Below, piece after piece: positions 26,045-34,839 of a DNA stretch of 64,000 nt (position 1 is its first letter; each line of letters starts with the position of its first letter). Under the pieces are notes generated by a model. It saw nothing but the letters and a program-made list of their open reading frames with translations. It did not search any database and had not been told where the DNA came from. This DNA comes from Candidatus Hodarchaeota archaeon (GTDB lineage Archaea; Asgardarchaeota; Heimdallarchaeia; Hodarchaeales; Hodarchaeaceae), in the NCBI GenBank assembly GCA_016840285.1, contig JAEOSR010000168.1, forward strand, positions 1 through 64,000, given 5' to 3'. Position numbers and translations under genes: made by a program.

Positions 26045-29000
26045 ATGTCAGAAGTTCAGAAGGCGTTAGCAAAGGCAAAAGAAAATGAACAAGAAGGTAG
26101 TTTCGACAAAGCTGCTCGTAATTATTTTAATGCAGCAAAGGTAACAAATGATATCAGACTCTATAATCGAGCCTTTTTCACTGCGAGGAAATCCGGCCGT
26201 TCTGATTTAATGTTTGAAACAGCAAAAAGTTACCATGAACTGTTAGACCAGGAAGATCAGCAAGCGAAGATTAAGGAATTATTACCTACCTTTCTAGAGA
26301 TTTCAGGCCGTGAACGCGACCGATTGGCTGAAGAAGCTCCTGAAGACATGGTCGGAGTCTTAGATTGGACTGTTTCCCTTTTTCAGTTAGTTGGTAAACC
26401 AGAGGCAGCTTATGATTTTTCCATACAAACAGGGGATGCTTACTTTTCATTTGGACAGAAATTATTAACTTCTACTTCTCTCTTAGGGAAGGAAGAAAAG
26501 TGGCAAAGAGGTTTAGATCTATTTGATAAAGCGATTGAAACTTATCAGAAGATTAGAACAGATAAACCATCACTTGAAAAAATTCTTGATGTTAAACTTG
26601 ATAAAATAAGTAAGTTAATCGATATCGGTCGGCACGTAGAAGGGATTGAAGGAACATCTAGTTTAATGGATTACCACAAATCTCAATCGGAAATTGTACC
26701 ATATCCCAGAGAAGTTCTTTCTTTGAAACTTGCTGAGGTTTTCGCAGAGAAAAGCCTTTCTGCTGCTCAAGAAAAGAAATTTGACATTGCAGATGTATTA
26801 ATGAAGACAACAAAGGCAGGATTTGAAAATGCAAAAAAATACACAGAGATCTCACCTTATTTATGGCGACTTGCATTGATTTATGATGAACATAATCAAA
26901 AGGATCTTTTTTATAATCTTGTAGACACCACATTTGACACGGTATTAAAGTATGAGGATAGATCAATCCAACAAGCAATTATGAGTTATCTAGATGAGCG
27001 AGCGAAAAATATCTGTGAAAATATCATAAGTTCCCGTCTTCTTATGGTCAAAAAGGGCCCAATAGAATTCCAAAATAATGATGGCGTGCAGTATTTACTA
27101 AAAAACATTGATTTAGCTAAGAAGATCAATAACGATGAAATTGTTGAAGAAGCACTTGGATTCCTTTATAATTACAGTCAGAGAATGTATGAAAAGAAAT
27201 TAACAAAACGTTCTCTACCATACTTTGAATTTTGTGCTCAGAATTGGTGGACATTGCAAGAGGGATCTAGTCAGACACATGAAATAATTAACTATCTAGA
27301 ATCAAAATTCGGAGCTTTGATAACCGAAGGTAAGTTTAACAAAGCATCAAGGCACCTAGGGAGCATAATATCTGTCAAAATCTTTATTGGCGACTCTGAA
27401 AGCGCTGGAGACTCCGCCTTTTCATTCGCTAAAACGGCAGGTGAACAGGGAAAACAAGAAATAGAATTAGAATTTCTGGAGCGAGCATACGATGGTTTTG
27501 TTGCAGCAAAAGCTACCTCGAAATTACAAGAAATGTTAAACCATGCCAACCATCAGATGGAACCATTATTTAACCTCGATCCAAAGTCAAAAGAGCCTAG
27601 AGAGAAATTCATACAACTGGGTAGTTCAATTGCCGCATCAATCTCAGAAGAGACTCAGGGAGGGTTCCTTCAGGCAACAACTTTCAAAGCTCTCAATACT
27701 GGGCTAATTGAACTAGGAATGAATACTGTTCATGATGCTTTTGATATAATAAAGAAATATGATCCTAAAGAAGCCGCAGAAATTTACTTCAAGGTTGGTT
27801 CCCTCCTTTTAGAGAATAATATGAATAGAGCACTTGAATTTATCGATAAATCTACTCAATTTGCTATCAAGCATGGATCATTAGAAGAAGTAGTTAAAAA
27901 TAATCTTACTTATCTTGAAGAACAAACTCTAACAACAACTATTTTGTCTCAAAAATTGCTTTTAACTGAAAAACTAGAGCTTTTAGCTGGAATTGCGGAG
28001 AAATTCAACAGATTTAATGAATTCCTTTTCACACTTACAAAACATCTTGCAGAAAAGGTTGATCAACCAGATTTCTTTACTGAAACAAAGAATTTTGTTA
28101 CTAAAACATTCTATGGATTTTATAATCAAGATCCAAATCATTCGAAGCTCTCCGAAATAATAACTTGGACTAATAACCACATTCTAGAAGGATACACAGA
28201 ATTACAACATTCTCAAATGTATGAGCTAGCTATTGTAAATTTAGCCTTTCATGAGAAAATAAAGCAGGCCCAAGAGTACATTGATTTCTTTTGGCAACTT
28301 TTTACTAAATTTGTTTCTACAGAGGATTTCTCCCACGCAATTGCTTACTTTAAACAAACTCATGAAACATTAATTCGAATGGACGAACCAAGTGATTTTA
28401 TTACACAATTTACAGGACAAGTTGTTGCGAGTTTTGATCGTGGAATCAAACCAAAAATTGCAGATGAAAAATTCGATGAAGCTTGGCCTCTCATTGAAGG
28501 ACTTTATTCAATTCTTACTGAGGCAGAGTTATCTTCGCAAGCAGTGGAATTATATCAAACAAATAGCAAACTTTTTGCTCCATATCGTTTAGATCTAGCT
28601 TTGACAATGTGGGGTCAAGCTATTGATACTTCCAAAACAATAAACAACACTGAATACATAACTGCAATAGTTAAGACAATAATTGATGAGACTATCCCTG
28701 TTTATATTGAAAAAGGAATCCCACGCGCCGTCAATCAGTTATATTCAGTAGCAGCCTCAGGTTATCATGCATTAGGAGACACATCTGCGATGTTAGAGAC
28801 GATGTTAAATGTCACTAGATACAATCTATCTATTAGTGATTTCGAAGCAGTTCATCAATTAGGTGTAAAAGGATTCGAATTAGCCACTAAATCGAAATCT
28901 GATAAATTTTTATTCGAATTCTCAAATATGTTTTTTGCTATAGGGAGTGGTTTATTATCAGAAGATCCCGAAGTTGGTGTTAAGCTGATAAAAACTGCTT

Positions 29001-29530
29001 CGGATTATTTGAGAGATTATGGGCCCTCTGGACACGATCAATATTTAACAAAAATGGCGGAAATCTTTGAACCATTATATAATTCTCCTATTACACAAAA
29101 AGTTGCACAAAATGAGCGTACAAAGATACTTCAACACTTTAAAGATTCAGGGAAAAGAATAGAAGAAGGAAAATTTCTTGTAACAACTGCAAAATTGAGT
29201 TTTCAAACAGGCAATATAAACGAAGGATTGGATTTAATTTCACAAGCAACAGCTATCTTAAAAGAATTAGAAGATGAAGATGGTTTAAGTGAGATTGTGA
29301 GTGTCTGTTTAAAAACTGCTGCAAACTACCGTGTCGGAACAGATGAGTACATAGCTCTTTCTAGCCACGCTGCCAGTGTTCAGGAGACCTCTACAGTAGA
29401 AATTTCAGATGAGAAAACCCAGGATGCCTTCGGGGATCTTTTCGACGGATTATTGGATGATATGACAAGCTTAATGGATCCTTTAGAACGAGAACGAAGA
29501 AAGAAAGAAAAAGGGAAAAAGAGAAAATAA
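26045..29530 (+). CDS. Giant alpha-helical repeat (TPR-like) protein
   Basis: 1161 residues, almost entirely helical, with TPR-like helix pairs along the whole length (AKENEQEGSFDKAARNYFNA at the start, KLSFQTGNINEGLDLISQA near the end). The helix-turn-helix periods of 34-40 residues resemble the repeats of SNAP/TPR proteins. A C-terminal acidic amphipathic segment (FGDLFDGLLDDMTSLMD) is followed by a Lys/Arg-rich tail. There is no signal peptide or TM, so it is cytosolic. Probably a scaffold. It is a single-gene unit with 211 and 189 bases of flanking non-coding sequence. Confidence 0.7.
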   Translation: MSEVQKALAKAKENEQEGSFDKAARNYFNAAKVTNDIRLYNRAFFTARKSGRSDLMFETAKSYHELLDQEDQQAKIKELLPTFLEISGRERDRLAEEAPEDMVGVLDWTVSLFQLVGKPEAAYDFSIQTGDAYFSFGQKLLTSTSLLGKEEKWQRGLDLFDKAIETYQKIRTDKPSLEKILDVKLDKISKLIDIGRHVEGIEGTSSLMDYHKSQSEIVPYPREVLSLKLAEVFAEKSLSAAQEKKFDIADVLMKTTKAGFENAKKYTEISPYLWRLALIYDEHNQKDLFYNLVDTTFDTVLKYEDRSIQQAIMSYLDERAKNICENIISSRLLMVKKGPIEFQNNDGVQYLLKNIDLAKKINNDEIVEEALGFLYNYSQRMYEKKLTKRSLPYFEFCAQNWWTLQEGSSQTHEIINYLESKFGALITEGKFNKASRHLGSIISVKIFIGDSESAGDSAFSFAKTAGEQGKQEIELEFLERAYDGFVAAKATSKLQEMLNHANHQMEPLFNLDPKSKEPREKFIQLGSSIAASISEETQGGFLQATTFKALNTGLIELGMNTVHDAFDIIKKYDPKEAAEIYFKVGSLLLENNMNRALEFIDKSTQFAIKHGSLEEVVKNNLTYLEEQTLTTTILSQKLLLTEKLELLAGIAEKFNRFNEFLFTLTKHLAEKVDQPDFFTETKNFVTKTFYGFYNQDPNHSKLSEIITWTNNHILEGYTELQHSQMYELAIVNLAFHEKIKQAQEYIDFFWQLFTKFVSTEDFSHAIAYFKQTHETLIRMDEPSDFITQFTGQVVASFDRGIKPKIADEKFDEAWPLIEGLYSILTEAELSSQAVELYQTNSKLFAPYRLDLALTMWGQAIDTSKTINNTEYITAIVKTIIDETIPVYIEKGIPRAVNQLYSVAASGYHALGDTSAMLETMLNVTRYNLSISDFEAVHQLGVKGFELATKSKSDKFLFEFSNMFFAIGSGLLSEDPEVGVKLIKTASDYLRDYGPSGHDQYLTKMAEIFEPLYNSPITQKVAQNERTKILQHFKDSGKRIEEGKFLVTTAKLSFQTGNINEGLDLISQATAILKELEDEDGLSEIVSVCLKTAANYRVGTDEYIALSSHAASVQETSTVEISDEKTQDAFGDLFDGLLDDMTSLMDPLERERRKKEKGKKRK

Positions 29531-29719
29531 GTCTAGCTATCTTGGTTATGAAATCATCTAATAAAGTAGAAAGAAATATCTCACTTTTATCAATCCTTTT
29601 ATTCAAAAGACAGTCTATGAGAATTAATACTTTAGTATCCTCACTTTTCGAGGAATATTTTTATAATTGAGTATTGTTTAACAATTAAACTTAAAAAAAA
29701 ATAAAATAGAGGATTTTTT

Positions 29720-31144
29720 ATGACAGTTGAAGGAACTAAAACGGATTATCAGCCAGTTAAGTGGCAACAAGTGTGGTGGAGCGTAATTGAATTTGGTAGC
29801 TCGATTTCATCTGGGATTCTTGATACGTTCCTTGTAGCATTCTATTTCTTTGATGTTCTCGGTGAGTATACTGGTCCAGGAGTGGTTGAAAGAATGTTCT
29901 TCATTGGAATTGTCATCTTTTTTGGAAAGATAATTCAGGGTCTTGCCAATCTTCCAGTAGCCCAAATTTCTGATAGGGTTCGGACACGATGGGGAAGAAG
30001 AAGAGTCTTTGTTTTATTTGGATCCATTCCATGGGGATTAAGTATTTTTATGTTATTTGGTTTTCCTTCTATGTTTTCACAGTTTTTTAGGGACTCTTTA
30101 ATCTTTTCGATTGCTTGGCTAGCAATTTGGTATATATTTTATAATATTATGAATGCCGCTGTTATTAATCCGTACCTAGCTATGTTACCAGAAATAGCCA
30201 AAGGATCTTTGGAAAGAACGCGTTATCAACAATTCCGTACACTTTTCACGTTTCTAGGAATGGTTCTTGCTGCTATTTTATGGCCAATACTTGGAGAAGA
30301 ATTAGGTGCTCCAATAATTGCCTTTTTGATGATTTTAACCGCCCTTACAATGGTACTAGGTTCAAAGGAGGATGAGAATGTTGAACCTACAACTATTGGT
30401 TTTAGAGAATCTGCTACAATGGTCCTAAGAAATCCTGCATTCCGCGCTTATATAGTGACAATTATGGGGTGGATGGCTGCCTCTCAGATGTTGTTAGCAC
30501 AACTTCCAATAGTTGTTGAAGGATTATTCGGTTTAGATCTTGACTCAACAGAACCGGTTTCATGGATTGGTATTGAACCCTCTCTCTTAATGTCAATAGT
30601 CTCCGGAATCTTTGTTATTACTGCAATCATAATAATCCCGTTTATTACCAAGATTCAAAAAACATTGGGTAAGAAAAAGAGTTTTCAACTATTCATGGTT
30701 CTATTTGCAGTATTTGCTTCCAGTATAGCTTTTCTTGGTTTTCTACCAGGGACACCCTTGGTTGGGACAGATGATTACTATCGATTTCTCTTTTACCAGC
30801 TTGTCATCAGCATCCTACTAACTGGAATCCCAGCAGGGGGTATTGTGGTTTTACTATATTCTGTTTTCTCTGATGTTATTGATAATGATCATTATGGTGA
30901 TCAGGAACGACGAGAATCCATGTATTTTGCTGTGCAAGGGGTGTTAGATTGGGGAGCTGCTAGTGCTGGAGCATTGTTTATGGGAATCCTTTTGGCAATT
31001 TTTGGATCTTCTGACTTTGGAGGAGCAAAAGACGCAGGAATATTAGGCACAGGAAGTCTTGGAATAAGAATTGTAGTGTTGGTTGCTGCAATAACGATGC
31101 TTTTCGCCACTTGGTGGTTCAGAAAGTACCCACTTGAGGATTAA
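29720..31144 (+). CDS. MFS carrier of the glycoside-pentoside-hexuronide (GPH) type
   Basis: 474-residue polytopic protein with about twelve TM helices. The GPH/MFS_2 signature lies in the loop after TM2 (ISDRVRTRWGRRRVFVLFGS), and DHYGDQERRESMYFAVQG before TM11 fits the same family. GPH carriers import sugars or glycosides together with a cation. It would be an inner-membrane uptake system for a heterotroph. No glycosidase or sugar kinase is adjacent, so the solute cannot be named. The start at ATG 29720 follows a purine-rich AGAGGA. Confidence 0.85.
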   Translation: MTVEGTKTDYQPVKWQQVWWSVIEFGSSISSGILDTFLVAFYFFDVLGEYTGPGVVERMFFIGIVIFFGKIIQGLANLPVAQISDRVRTRWGRRRVFVLFGSIPWGLSIFMLFGFPSMFSQFFRDSLIFSIAWLAIWYIFYNIMNAAVINPYLAMLPEIAKGSLERTRYQQFRTLFTFLGMVLAAILWPILGEELGAPIIAFLMILTALTMVLGSKEDENVEPTTIGFRESATMVLRNPAFRAYIVTIMGWMAASQMLLAQLPIVVEGLFGLDLDSTEPVSWIGIEPSLLMSIVSGIFVITAIIIIPFITKIQKTLGKKKSFQLFMVLFAVFASSIAFLGFLPGTPLVGTDDYYRFLFYQLVISILLTGIPAGGIVVLLYSVFSDVIDNDHYGDQERRESMYFAVQGVLDWGAASAGALFMGILLAIFGSSDFGGAKDAGILGTGSLGIRIVVLVAAITMLFATWWFRKYPLED

Positions 31145-31189
31145 TTTCACCCTTTGAGCATATAAGATAAGAAATCTAATGTCAATCTG

Positions 31190-31735
31190 TTGAAATCTCG
31201 GGTGACTGGGTTAATCACAATGGATATTTCTGTAAAATATCAAAAAATATTAAAGCAACTTAAACAGAGTGGTATTTCCAAAGGTGTCTGGATTGACGCG
31301 GGTTGTGGTAGAGGAACCTATACATTTCCATTAGCGACGTTAGCGTCCCAGGTCATTGCAGTAGATAACAATCCTTATGATATATCCTTCCTTAAATCTC
31401 AACTCCCCGAACAAACCAATATTATTGTTTCTGAAAAAGATTTCACAAGGGATCTTCTTTTTCATGATCTAGTTGATGGAATATTATTCGGATTTTCTTT
31501 GCACTATGAACCTACTTCAGCCGTCGCATTACGAAATGCCTTCAATCATCTAAAACTTAATGGAAACATTGTTGTTTTTGAATATACTCGCGAAAAACCT
31601 TTACCTTGGGTACCTTTCCCCGTTCCTAAAAAAAAATTAATTCCATTACTGGAAAAAACTGGATTCCAAGAAATAAACACAATAATAAACAATTCTCGGT
31701 TTTATATCATCGGAGGCAAAAAGATTTCGCCCTAA
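31190..31735 (+). CDS. SAM-dependent methyltransferase, class I
   Basis: 181-residue Rossmann methyltransferase. Motif I is VWIDAGCGRGTYTFPLA, the ribose-binding acidic residue is in VIAVDNNPYD, and motif IV is LVDGILFGFSLHY. The C-terminal strand (FYIIGGKKI) ends the fold; the size is minimal for the class. The coding frame can start at TTG 31190, but ATG 31220 (MDISVKYQ) fits the domain start better. The substrate is not evident. It sits 45 bases after the MFS carrier on the same strand. Confidence 0.8.
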   Translation: MKSRVTGLITMDISVKYQKILKQLKQSGISKGVWIDAGCGRGTYTFPLATLASQVIAVDNNPYDISFLKSQLPEQTNIIVSEKDFTRDLLFHDLVDGILFGFSLHYEPTSAVALRNAFNHLKLNGNIVVFEYTREKPLPWVPFPVPKKKLIPLLEKTGFQEINTIINNSRFYIIGGKKISP

Positions 31736-31761
31736 GTTTAACATTTTCATGTTTTTAGGAA

Positions 31762-34065
31762 TTATTCTCTTAATTTTGGTATATCAATAATAAAGGTGGA
31801 TCCGCGTCCTTTTCCCTCGCTTTGGGCTATAATTGAACCATTATGAGCTTCTAGGATTTTACGAGATAAAAACAATCCAATCCCAGTACCTTTTGACGCA
31901 TAATCAGTAGAAAAACTAGTAAATTGTTCAAAAATACTCTCAAGTCGTTCATGGGGAATTCCTGACCCGTTATCTTTGATTAAAATACGTAGATAATCGT
32001 TAAATATTTCTGATGATACGATGATCTTTCGGTTGTCCTTTGGTGTATGTTTAATGGCATTATTCATCACATTGACTAACACTTGCTGGAAACGATCGGG
32101 ATCTATATGAACTAATATCGGAGTGTCTTTTGAACAACCACTAAACGAAAATTGATCTCTTAAGGTAAATGTATATTGATCAAAATGAGATTGTAAGAAT
32201 GAGCAAATTTCAATTTTCTTCTTATCAATCTGAAATCGACCTTGTTCAATTCGGACAACTTGAGAGATATCTTCAGTTAACCGCTCAAGACGATTTACAT
32301 TACTTCTTAGAGAATTATATATTTCTCGTCTGCGATTATCATCAATGAATTTATCGTGTCTTTCTAAAAAATCACAATAACCAGATATTACGGCCAATGG
32401 ATTTCGTAATTCATGAGATGTCATTGTAATGAAATTAATCCGTTTCTGCTCCGCTTCTTTCAATATTGTAATATCTGTGAAAACAACTAATGTCCCTGAA
32501 AAGTCTCCTCTATTTGAGTAAATTGGGGAAGCAGTTATCAGAACTGGAATTTTACTCTTACTTTTAGTCAACAATTGAATTTCATAACTACTTCCAATTC
32601 CTCTTGAACGTTTATCGGATTCAACTTCAACAGTGGTAAAAAACTCAGATGGTACAATATCTCTCCAAGTTTTACCAATCAAATCATTTTCAGAATAACC
32701 AAGTAAATTAGCTCCTCTTGGATTCACAAATGTAATTTTCCCTGCAGCATCCTCAAGTAACACTCCCTCTTGGAGCTTCTCTACTAGCAACTGGTACTTT
32801 TCCTTAGTTTCCCTTAATGCTGTTTCTGCTCTCACACGACCTATAAACCTACCAAGTTCTCTAGCAATCGCATCAATTAAATGTCGTTCTTCATTAATAA
32901 AAGGCCCTTCATCGCAAACAGGTTTTTCCTCTAAGTAGCAAATCTGTACTAAACCAATTTTTTTCTTAGATACAGTGATATCAGCGGATTGACACCAGGG
33001 TGACAATTGAAAATTAGCTGAATCATACTTCTTTCCTTCAAATTCGATATGTACACATGTTATATCAGAATATTGCCATGCGGATGGGATTAGATCAATA
33101 ATAAATGTAAAAATTTCATCTATTTCAAGATTTGGATCAGATAAAAACTTTGAGACCTGGTAAAGACAGTCTAATTCCTTGATTCGTTCAGTAAGGTCAT
33201 GAGTTCGCATTCTTAACGTTGTTTCTATTTCTTTTTGACTGGTAATATCAGTAACAGTTCCTAAAATAGCTTTATCCCCCTCATAGTCAATCAATTTGGG
33301 AGTATATAAAACATTGAATCGTTTCCCAGTTTTGGCAATTATAATATATTCTAGTGGGTCAACATCTTCTCCTTTTATATGCTTTTTAAAATTAACAATA
33401 ATCTGCTCTTGAAATTCAGGAGCAATCAGAGATAGAAAATCAAAATCTTCTGAAATGAATTCTTCTTGAGTATATCCTAATACCTCTTCACATCGCTTGT
33501 TTGTATAAACCACCTTTCCTTTCTGATTAATAAAAATCATATTTGGGGATTGGTCCGCAAGATTTCTGAATTTTCTTTCAGACTCTTGAATACTATCTTG
33601 AATTATTTTACGTTCAGAGATATCCCGGAGGATACCTTGAGTACCAATGACTTCTCCATCTTTGATAATGGGAGCCCCACTGATTTCAACTTGTTTTATT
33701 TCACCATTTTTGTGTAATACTTGTCGTTCAGCTAAATTCACAGTTTTACCTGAAATTCCTTGCTTAAACAACTTCATTGACTGGTTAAGATTAGAAGGCA
33801 GAACATACTTTGTAAAAGGAGTACCAACCACTTCAGCAGGAGTGTAACCTAGAACGTGAGAAATAGATGGAGAGCAATAAGTGATATTTCCCTCAGAATT
33901 AATTTGAAAGATAGTATCAATACTGGTTTCTGCTATTATACGGAATTGATCCTCCTTCTCCTGTAGTTGTTTCTCTCTATCAGCTATTGCTTTTATCTCG
34001 TTTCTGATAATTTCTTTAGCACCTTTAGAAATATCAGTTCGGTCTAGAAGGCCTGAAAGACTCAT
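31762..34065 (-). CDS. Multi-PAS sensor histidine kinase
   Basis: 767-residue soluble kinase. Order: short N-terminal coiled coil, PAS (about 42-155, ending in a PAC-type GILRDISERK), PAS (about 162-280, GTVTDITSQK), a GAF-like region (about 300-410), PAS (about 420-540, LVVFTDITILKEAEQK), HisKA with the phospho-acceptor in TSHELRNPLAV, and a HATPase domain with N box NVMNNAIKHTP, DNGSGIP and GTGIGLFLS. There is no TM helix, so it senses an intracellular signal such as redox state or a ligand. No response regulator is encoded beside it, so it is an orphan kinase. Confidence 0.92.
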   Translation of the reverse strand: MSLSGLLDRTDISKGAKEIIRNEIKAIADREKQLQEKEDQFRIIAETSIDTIFQINSEGNITYCSPSISHVLGYTPAEVVGTPFTKYVLPSNLNQSMKLFKQGISGKTVNLAERQVLHKNGEIKQVEISGAPIIKDGEVIGTQGILRDISERKIIQDSIQESERKFRNLADQSPNMIFINQKGKVVYTNKRCEEVLGYTQEEFISEDFDFLSLIAPEFQEQIIVNFKKHIKGEDVDPLEYIIIAKTGKRFNVLYTPKLIDYEGDKAILGTVTDITSQKEIETTLRMRTHDLTERIKELDCLYQVSKFLSDPNLEIDEIFTFIIDLIPSAWQYSDITCVHIEFEGKKYDSANFQLSPWCQSADITVSKKKIGLVQICYLEEKPVCDEGPFINEERHLIDAIARELGRFIGRVRAETALRETKEKYQLLVEKLQEGVLLEDAAGKITFVNPRGANLLGYSENDLIGKTWRDIVPSEFFTTVEVESDKRSRGIGSSYEIQLLTKSKSKIPVLITASPIYSNRGDFSGTLVVFTDITILKEAEQKRINFITMTSHELRNPLAVISGYCDFLERHDKFIDDNRRREIYNSLRSNVNRLERLTEDISQVVRIEQGRFQIDKKKIEICSFLQSHFDQYTFTLRDQFSFSGCSKDTPILVHIDPDRFQQVLVNVMNNAIKHTPKDNRKIIVSSEIFNDYLRILIKDNGSGIPHERLESIFEQFTSFSTDYASKGTGIGLFLSRKILEAHNGSIIAQSEGKGRGSTFIIDIPKLRE

Positions 34066-34238
34066 AGAATTTCACTAGTAAAATGATGAAGCTCACGAAA
34101 TTTAAAGATTGCTTAATAGAATACTTGGAAGACTATTCATCCACAAGAATTATATCTTCTAAGATTCTAACAAACAGTTCGAAATAGAAATAATAATCAG
34201 ACAAATAATCATTTACTCACATGTAGTCTTTGATTGGA

Positions 34239-34658
34239 TCATTCTTTCATAGGCATTACTGTGGCTTCTCCATCTACTAATAACTCATTATTTTGATTTG
34301 TGCAAGTGGTTTTCAAAATTATTCGCTCTTTTACGTCATCTTTTTTGATCACTTCTACTGCTACTATAATGGTATCTCCTATTCGTATAGGTTTAAAAAA
34401 ACTTAATTTTTGCTTCAGATAGATACTTCCTGGCCCTGGGAGCTTATTGGCGAGAACTGCGGAGATAAAGGCTGCAGAGAGCATACCGTGAGCGATTCTA
34501 CCTTGAAAGAACGTTTTCTTTGCGTATTTTTCATCTAGATGGATTGGATTTCTGTCTCCACTTACCTCAGCAAATTTCTTAATGTCATCATCTGTTACAG
34601 TCCGTTTAATTTCAGCTCTCTGTCCAATTTTTATTTCTGAAAAGCTAAACATAACCAT
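34239..34658 (-). CDS. MaoC-like hot-dog-fold enoyl-CoA hydratase
   Basis: 139-residue hot-dog-fold protein. The R-hydratase signature is visible: Asp and His in VSGDRNPIHLDEKYA, followed by the active-site loop GRIAHGMLSAAFIS. These residues hydrate trans-2-enoyl-CoA to (R)-3-hydroxyacyl-CoA in bacterial PhaJ-type enzymes. The rest of the fold (PIRIGDTIIVAVEVIKKDD, then TTCTNQN) is normal. Length is typical. It is monocistronic, and no beta-oxidation gene is adjacent; in archaea such proteins may serve fatty-acid or isoprenoid catabolism. Confidence 0.88.
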   Translation of the reverse strand: MVMFSFSEIKIGQRAEIKRTVTDDDIKKFAEVSGDRNPIHLDEKYAKKTFFQGRIAHGMLSAAFISAVLANKLPGPGSIYLKQKLSFFKPIRIGDTIIVAVEVIKKDDVKERIILKTTCTNQNNELLVDGEATVMPMKE

Positions 34659-34748
34659 CCTATCATCTCAGTTTGTATTCTGGCAATTTTACTTACTTTC
34701 AATGATTTTATCCCCAGGCTGATAGAAAAACAAGACTAATAAATTTCT

Positions 34749-34760
34749 ATTTATATAATA
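34749..34760 (+). promoter_or_regulatory. TATA-like box upstream of the glucan phosphorylase
   Basis: ATTTATATAATA, matching the archaeal TATA consensus TTTATATA. A start site about 25 bases downstream would give a leader of roughly 70 bases. The BRE positions just upstream are not clearly purine-rich. Confidence 0.45.
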
Positions 34761-34839
34761 TGGATAGGTCCCTCACCACTAGTATAAACGGGCTTATTTT
34801 GGCTACTTACCATTAATCCCGAGATTAAAATTAATAATT

